Program-made: the position numbers and the translations under genes
Origin: Mytilus trossulus
Taxonomy: Eukaryota; Mollusca; Bivalvia; Mytilida; Mytilidae
Length of the DNA: 64,000 nt
Direction: 5' to 3'
NCBI RefSeq assembly: GCF_036588685.1
Contig: NC_086375.1
Location: forward strand, 39,020,566-39,084,565
Notes under the pieces: model-generated
The model's input: only the letters and a program-made list of their open reading frames with translations
Told to the model about the DNA's origin: nothing
Databases searched by the model: none
In this document: positions 58,011 to 64,000 of the stretch, in pieces
How the letters are laid out: each line of letters opens with the position of its first letter
Position numbering within the stretch: position 1 is the stretch's first letter

Positions 58011-60476
58011 ATTCGCAATTTTATTTGACTTAAAGAAACACTAAAGATTAAGTTCTTGTATGTACATCCCAAGGGACATAAACGTTTTATCAATATCTGC
58101 ACAGGTTTAAAGGAGTTACACCATCAAGATATGGCCACATTTTAAATCATCTGGCATGTGTTTCATGTGTTGTTGTATATCACATTTGTTTTTCATTATT
58201 TGTTTTGTACATCAATTACTTAGTATACCCATTGTTTTCTCGTTTTAATTGTTTTACATTTGTTATCTTCCATAGCCTGCTATGTGTTGTCTATTTTGCT
58301 TATTATTGTTGATGGTCGTACAGTTAACTATAGTTACTAACTTATACGAAGTTCTCTATCTTTTTGGTAATATAAATAGATTTTAAAGTGAGATGATGAA
58401 AATGAAGATAACAAAATGATAATTGAAAGTTAGGTCCGAAAAAAAGTCGAAATAGCTACTCAATTATCTTAATCACAACATCCTTGTTGCCTTGATTAAT
58501 ACTGCTACACATATAACTTTACCAATGAAGTTTAGTTTTTTCTTTATTGTTTTACGTTACCACATACCATCAGCTGTATCACTATATTTCATTCAAATAA
58601 TCACAAAAATATCAACTGTTCAACAAAATCATTTTGTATATCGGAGTCCAATATAGTGCAGTATAAAGAAAACAAAATTACAATCAGTAAAAGAAAAAGA
58701 GTCCAATATAGTGTGCAGTATGAAGAAAACAAAATAACAATCACTATCAGAAAAAAGCAAATAATGAACTGAAAAGATGTCTTCACCACAGCAAGGATGT
58801 GTATAGTTACTACACAAATCTTCCATCACAGCAAATTCTATTAATTCTATTAATTTCACCGGTCTCTGATGTAACCAAAATACAATAATTACAGTATGTG
58901 TTTTTAGTTATAAACATCCAAAACCTAATATACAATCTGAGCCGCCTTAATACAATTCCTAAATTTGTACCAAATTTTTCACTATCATCTAGAAATGCAC
59001 TTCTCGCATTCGATATATGCTTGAATCAGACAAGCATTTTTTTCAAAACGTATACTTGTTCAAGTTACCTACATATACGCTTACTGTAATCTGGGACATA
59101 ATATATAGAGTATAATAGTCTTAACTTAATGGTTTTAGTTATTGTTTATGTTTCACTCTTCAAGTATGAAACAAGTAAGTTGTATCATTGGGTCAATAGT
59201 GCAACAGAAATTATTATTGTTCTCTTGAGATGTATTTATTCTATACGAAGAAATTTAACATTTCTTATACATTTAGAATGAACGACACTGTAATGTTAGA
59301 CAAGTTTATTTCTTATAGGAACTTACTCGTGCTTAAAACGCGGAAGTGGCAAAATATTGAAAACATTATTGAAAACACAGTATGTCTTAATTGACTTTTT
59401 CTGAGCTAAAGTTCTTGTAATGATCTAGCACCCGTTGATTCTTGCTTTTAAAAGACGGTCGTTTGCATATCATTGAATACGATAACTAGACCAAAGTATG
59501 TTTTGCAATGGCACCCAGCTACAAGTCTAGAAAAAAGACAGATCCAGTCACCAGTCTAGAATAAAGACACATCAGGTAATTTACAATGATTTGTCAATAA
59601 CGTTAATTATTCTCAAGGAATATTATGAGTTTCTTACAACAAAATATTGATATGTGTCAACATATTCATGTAGTATAAAGTTTTTACTAATATAATAAAC
59701 GGTGATTTTGTCTTTAGTTTATAAAGAGGTACTTGTTATGTATTTTTTAATCAGCATGTGGTTGACAAGTCAGGCAATGCATGCACATCCTTTTACAAAA
59801 TTATATTATACTAGAACACAGAGAAACCCACTAGAATTCACAGTATCAATTCACAGGCTACATGATATTACTTTGAGGTTCTAATAATATTTTTTTTATA
59901 TAGCATAATTATTAATCGTAATAAGTTAATTAACACATTAACACCAGTGACAGTGTACGATCAAACGAGAAAGGGGTAAGGAAACAACACCCCATCAAAT
60001 TGACAATCACGCAATTCGATGTAGGACAGATAACGTCCAAGGTATCATCAGACATCCCTTCTTAACAGATAGAAACTTTATATTTGCCAAATCTCTATTA
60101 TTTTCACACGTTTTCCTTAAGTTTTGTTCACTTTTTTATCGTCTTAAATGCTGCACTCCTACTGAAAAAGCAACGAAAAACGTTTAAAATTCTTATTTGA
60201 ACACTAGAACCCGGGATAAAACTTATGACATTTCGCGTGTAGAGTATGTATTTGAGCAAACAACCTTCAACAATTTTTATCGGAATGCTACAAAACATAT
60301 ATTTTACCTAAAATGACATAACTGAAATTCGACTTTTAAAATGTTGTCTTGAATATTTGTAAAGCTATATTCAGTTTGCTGTCGTTTTGATCAGTTTAAT
60401 GTGTCATCAAAGGGGAAAACAATCAATTTTGAGCTATAATTATTATTAATCAGTGACCTTGCTTAAAAAAACTATC
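58011..60476. other. Intergenic, no gene seen; one short duplication
   Basis: No coding region is supported. The phrase gagtccaatatagtg...gaagaaaacaaaat...acaatca occurs twice in tandem at about 58644-58698 and 58699-58755 (55-bp period). A similar small duplication (gtctagaa-aaagaca) lies near 59525-59575. Confidence 0.4.
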
Positions 60477-60480
60477 TATA

Positions 60481-61511
60481 CTGACTGACTTTAGAAACGC
60501 AACACTCATTTTGTAGATTTTTTTTTACCAAATCATGTTTGATCCTCATACAGGTATTATTCATGCTTAATATCATACTTCTTTCTCTTTCGAAAAAAAA
60601 ATCAAAATCTGACTAACCTATGGTTATTAAACCTACCGAATTATTGAGATCGCACTAATTTCAAAAATCGAAATTTCGAACCAATAAAAGATTTTTTTCA
60701 TTTTTTGTTCTTTGTGAAACAGTTCTTTCAATCCTTGGCCACACTTAAATCAGTTTAAAATTGTTGCATCTCCATATTGCCAAGACTGAGGAATAAACAA
60801 CTGAATCAATCCATTAAAATACTGTAAACAGGAAAACGTGAACATGCATCAACCAGACGATTTGACGTCAGAAACTCTTCTTACTGTCCTTTCGACAATG
60901 ATACAGGTAGAAGGGATTTGTTGAAGACCATCAATGACCAGATCAAAATGTAGTGACAAAGCATTGTCAATAGAATTTGATTACGCAACGTCATTTGCGA
61001 GACAGACCAACGGCGGCAGCGTCAACTTCTCATTAAATTACTGAATGCCATTTTGCACAGATTTATGCCATACATGTTTATCATGAACAGAACTGCCAAA
61101 GAATCGACAGCAGAAAAGCATTTAACGCCTTAAAGTTTCAACCGCATAATTGCCAAAACCAATTGTAATGAGTGGAACAACGGTAAAATCAGATAGTGAA
61201 AACCAGACCCCAAAACATCCCGAACCGAATTGGTTGATCTTTCTGATAATCATTTTGGCGTTTCTTACAGGCAGTCATTGCTTTTTACGGTTACACGTTC
61301 AATGGTAAGAGGAAAACAGGGTTTCATTGTATACCACAATTTTTGAACGTCGAAAATGACGTAATCAATTCAACTTTCGACTAAGCATTTTTTTTCAAAC
61401 ATTGAAGTAATGAAAGAACTTTCTGTTCATACGTTTGTTTACAAAAAAAAGAATATTTGAAAATGGGAATTACAAAAAAAAATTTAGTGTTGCGTTTCTA
61501 AAGTCGGTCAG
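60481..61511. mobile_element. 1.03-kb TIR element flanked by TATA
   Basis: The inverted ends ctgactgactttagaaacgc (left) and its near complement gcgtttctaaagtcggtcag (right) match over about 26 of 27 bases and then continue into A/T runs. TATA flanks both ends (60477-60480, 61512-61515), consistent with insertion at TA as in Tc1/mariner elements. The interior has no intact frame. A stretch at about 60840-61240 is GC-richer and may be the wreck of a transposase gene, but I cannot prove it. Confidence 0.8.
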
Positions 61512-61515
61512 TATA

Positions 61516-63040
61516 CTTGTAACACTCTTATTAAAATCGAAAGTAATACTTTACGTCCTTTTTGCACGCAGGTATGTAGAAATACAAGCTTTTCATATAA
61601 CTGATATAATATCTTTTATAGTACTTCAATACTACTGCATTTAGACATTCCTTTTTTTCCAATTGATTTTCTGTTGGCGTCATTTGTCACGCCTCTTAAA
61701 AGAAGTAGTCGTCATTTTTATCAAACGGTGGAGCAAAAACTATCACAAAACAATTTAAGGTGTCCTTTCTTTTATTCTTGGGGAAATATTTCAGGTAGAA
61801 TATTAAAAGAGAGTTGAGACTTACCAAAGGGAAATTAAAACTTATGATGCAACAATGAATTAACGGCACACAAATCACTACATAAAAAAACTAAAGACTG
61901 AATGTTGGAGTGATATCAGGTGCTCTCGAAAGGTAGGCAAATCCTGCTCCACATATGGCAACCATCGTATTGCTAATATCTGATTCAGTACAAACCCTGT
62001 AATAAGTCTATATCGGTAGGTTTTATTTCGGGAAGAGAGGGCGGGATTTGATTGTTTTGGTTCTGATTGAGATTGTGACACGGTGATGAATACTGTGCCC
62101 CTATTTTGACAATTTTACTTAGCATGCTTATTTGGTTCACGCATCGTTGTCAATACAATTGAATTTGATGAGGCTGTCATACAAGTGAGAGGTTAAGTGC
62201 TCGATCCATTTTCTACATTTGAAAGTACCTGTACCAAGTCAGAAATATGACAGTTGTTGTCAATTCGTTTGATGTGTTTTATCATTTGTTTGGTGTCTTC
62301 CTCGAATGCCAACATTTTTATATGTGACCTATTCCTTGAATGCCAACAAAAATATTTTAAAAGATGTTTATATAATAACAATAGGTGTTTTTAGAACTAT
62401 CTAAATGTTTTTAAAAGTATAAAATAATTAGTGAACTTGATAAAATTGCAACATTTTATTACTTTTTGATAAGAAAAATGGTAGATTTTAAGGTTAAAAT
62501 TATTACATGTAGTAGAATTTTAAATAAATAAATAAAATTAAAACGTTTTTACAATTCCTTGCTTTCTATTAAAAAAAGATAATTTGTGAATTGAGGTGTT
62601 TATTTACATAAGACTTATTAGTTTTGAATATTTTATAAGTTAATATAAACTATACGAAGATTTCAATTGAACAATTTGTTTAACTTTAAAAATCATCAGA
62701 ATTAAATGATTTATAAGTAAATTTGATAACTTCCAAGCTGGAAATGTTACAAGGTTTAAAGAAAATCCATAAAATAGGGTAACAAGAATTCTGATGATTT
62801 GTGACCATAACGAATCACCTTCACAATGTTATTCTATGAAACCCTACATAGAAAATTCTAAAAGGTTCTACGGAACTAGATACTAGCTTTTGATCATAAA
62901 CAATGTTCTATCCAAGTTTGGCAGTAATCAATGACAGTTTGAGAAAGTTATTATCATTTTTAAACCTTTTACCACAGAATGAATATTGTGGAGGCCGCTG
63001 CCAACTACAACAGAATGTAGGATGGCTATGTACATTCGGT
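61516..63040. other. Intergenic; one family C fragment, no gene
   Basis: AT-rich. At 61905-62060 a diverged family C copy is present (gtgctctcgaaaggtaggca, aatcctgctccacatatgg, aaccatcgtattgct). The remainder has no recognisable feature. Confidence 0.45.
61905..62060 (+). repeat. Family C repeat, partial copy
   Basis: It shares ggtgctc-cg-aagggtagg, aaatcctgctccacat and accatcgt-ttgct with 30010-30080, in the same orientation. Confidence 0.7.
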
Positions 63041-63480
63041 AAACATTAAACTGTCGAGTGATGAATCTGAAAATGCATCATACGGTATAGCTGACTTATA
63101 TACATCCTGAAGCCAAATTTCAGAAATCCTTGTATTGTAGTTCCTGAGAAAAATGTGACGAAAATTTTCAACTTGGCTATCATGTGTAAAATCATACAAG
63201 TGTTCGGTAAACAGGAAGTTGTCGAGTGATTAATCTGAAAACGCATCACACGGTATAGCTGACTTATATAAATCCTGAAACCATATTTCAGAAATCCTTG
63301 TATTGTAGTTCCTGAGAAAAATGTGACGAACATTTTCAACTTGGCTATCATGTGTAAAATCATACAAGTGTTTGGTAAACAGGAAGTTGTCAAGTGATGA
63401 ATCTGAAAACGCATCACACATATATAAATGTTGATATCAAATTACAGAAAGGGTGGATGTGTAGTTCCTGAGAAAAATGT
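63041..63480. repeat. 168-bp tandem array, ~2.6 copies
   Basis: The marker acggtatagctgacttatat occurs at 63082 and 63250, and acgcatcacac at 63241 and 63409, both giving a period of 168 bp. Each unit contains cttgtattgtagttcctgag, aaaatgtgacgaa, caacttggctatcatgtg and aaacaggaagttgtc. The third unit is truncated and internally rearranged. Confidence 0.9.
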
Positions 63481-63560
63481 GACGAAAGTTTCATGGGACG
63501 GACTGACTGACGGACTGACGGACGGACGGACTGACGGACTGACAGACAGAGGTAAAACAG
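63481..63560. repeat. gacgga/gactgacg microsatellite
   Basis: A run of ggactgacggactgacggac units follows directly after the last 168-bp unit. It probably grew from the unit's end. Confidence 0.85.
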
Positions 63561-63659
63561 TATACCCCCCCTTTTTTAAAGCGGGGGTATAAATACAACT
63601 ATAGCAGACAGCAAATAACGACGCCAATTAGATACCAGGCTTCTGGCATCGTATGATGG

Positions 63660-64000
63660 GTTCAATATGTGTAGGAAGATGCGGTATGAGTGCCCATGAG
63701 ACAACTCTACATCCAAGTCACAATAAAAAAGTAAAACATTATTGGGCAAGATACGGTCTTCAACACAGAGCCTTTGCTCACACCGAACAGCATCCTTCAA
63801 AGGGCCCTAAAAATTACAAGTGTAAAACCTTTCAACCGGAAAACCAACAGTCTAATCTATAAAAGAACCGTAAAAAGAGTAACACTTATGAACCACATAA
63901 ACAAACGACAACAACTGAACATCAGATTCCTGAATTAGGACAGGTGCAAACAATTCCAGCGGGATTAAACATTTTAATAGAACCTAACCTTCTCCCTCAT
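63660..64000 (+). repeat. Mussel dispersed repeat (families B and E joined), cut by window end
   Basis: 63665-63800 matches family B (gcggtatgagtgcccatgag, acaactctacatccaa, cttcaacacagagcctttgc, aaagggcccta). 63830-64000 continues with family E words (ctgaacatcagattcctg, ggacaggtgcaaacaatt, gggattaaacatttta). This suggests that the two are parts of one longer element. The window ends inside it. Confidence 0.7.

Noticed and set aside
1-64000. CRISPR arrays, bacterial operons, rRNA or tRNA genes
   Set aside because: The tandem arrays have no unique spacers, the genes are spliced, and no tRNA cloverleaf or rRNA core sequence was recognised. The B-box-like sites at 20270 and 36592 fit diverged SINEs only.

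Overview
The window looks like nuclear DNA of a bivalve mollusc, most likely a marine mussel (Mytilus or a close relative). It is AT-rich, its genes have many short exons separated by AT-rich introns, and it is full of dispersed repeats that I recognise as abundant in mussel genomes. Species identity is an inference; no marker gene is present.

Two complete multi-exon genes can be read by hand, with every exon joining in phase. They are arranged head to head around a gap of 348 bp between start codons. On the minus strand (18152..33138, 15 coding exons, 397 aa) is PCID2, the PCI-domain subunit of the TREX-2 mRNA-export complex. On the plus strand (33487..54460, 12 coding exons, 531 aa) is the orthologue of TRAPPC14 (also called C7orf43 or MAP11), a TRAPPII subunit tied to ciliogenesis. 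The shared gap holds an ETS-type CCGGAAGT site and three CCAAT boxes. A third gene, an apparently intact B-box/coiled-coil/beta-propeller protein of the expanded molluscan TRIM-like family, lies at 10382..12046 on the minus strand with its whole coding sequence in one exon.

Layout: 1-2300 carries dispersed repeats and a 1.16-kb fold-back element with perfect 37-bp terminal inverted repeats and 20- and 30-bp internal arrays. About 3843-7560 is a decayed tyrosine-recombinase retrotransposon (SAP-like ORF, zinc-finger gag, RT, RNase H, YR). 7.6-18 kb holds the TRIM-like gene and mussel repeats. 18-33 kb is PCID2, with a partial exon duplication and satellite-like blocks in its introns. 33-54 kb is TRAPPC14, whose introns carry a 3.3-kb DNA transposon, two adjacent large inverted repeats, a hAT-type element with an 8-bp target duplication and a Harbinger-like element. 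54-64 kb shows no recognisable host gene. It contains an inverted-repeat element flanked by TATA, a 168-bp tandem array and dispersed repeats.

The genes work in separate processes (mRNA export, vesicle tethering and ciliogenesis, and a probable immune or ubiquitin-related adaptor). The only functional coupling the sequence suggests is the shared promoter of PCID2 and TRAPPC14.
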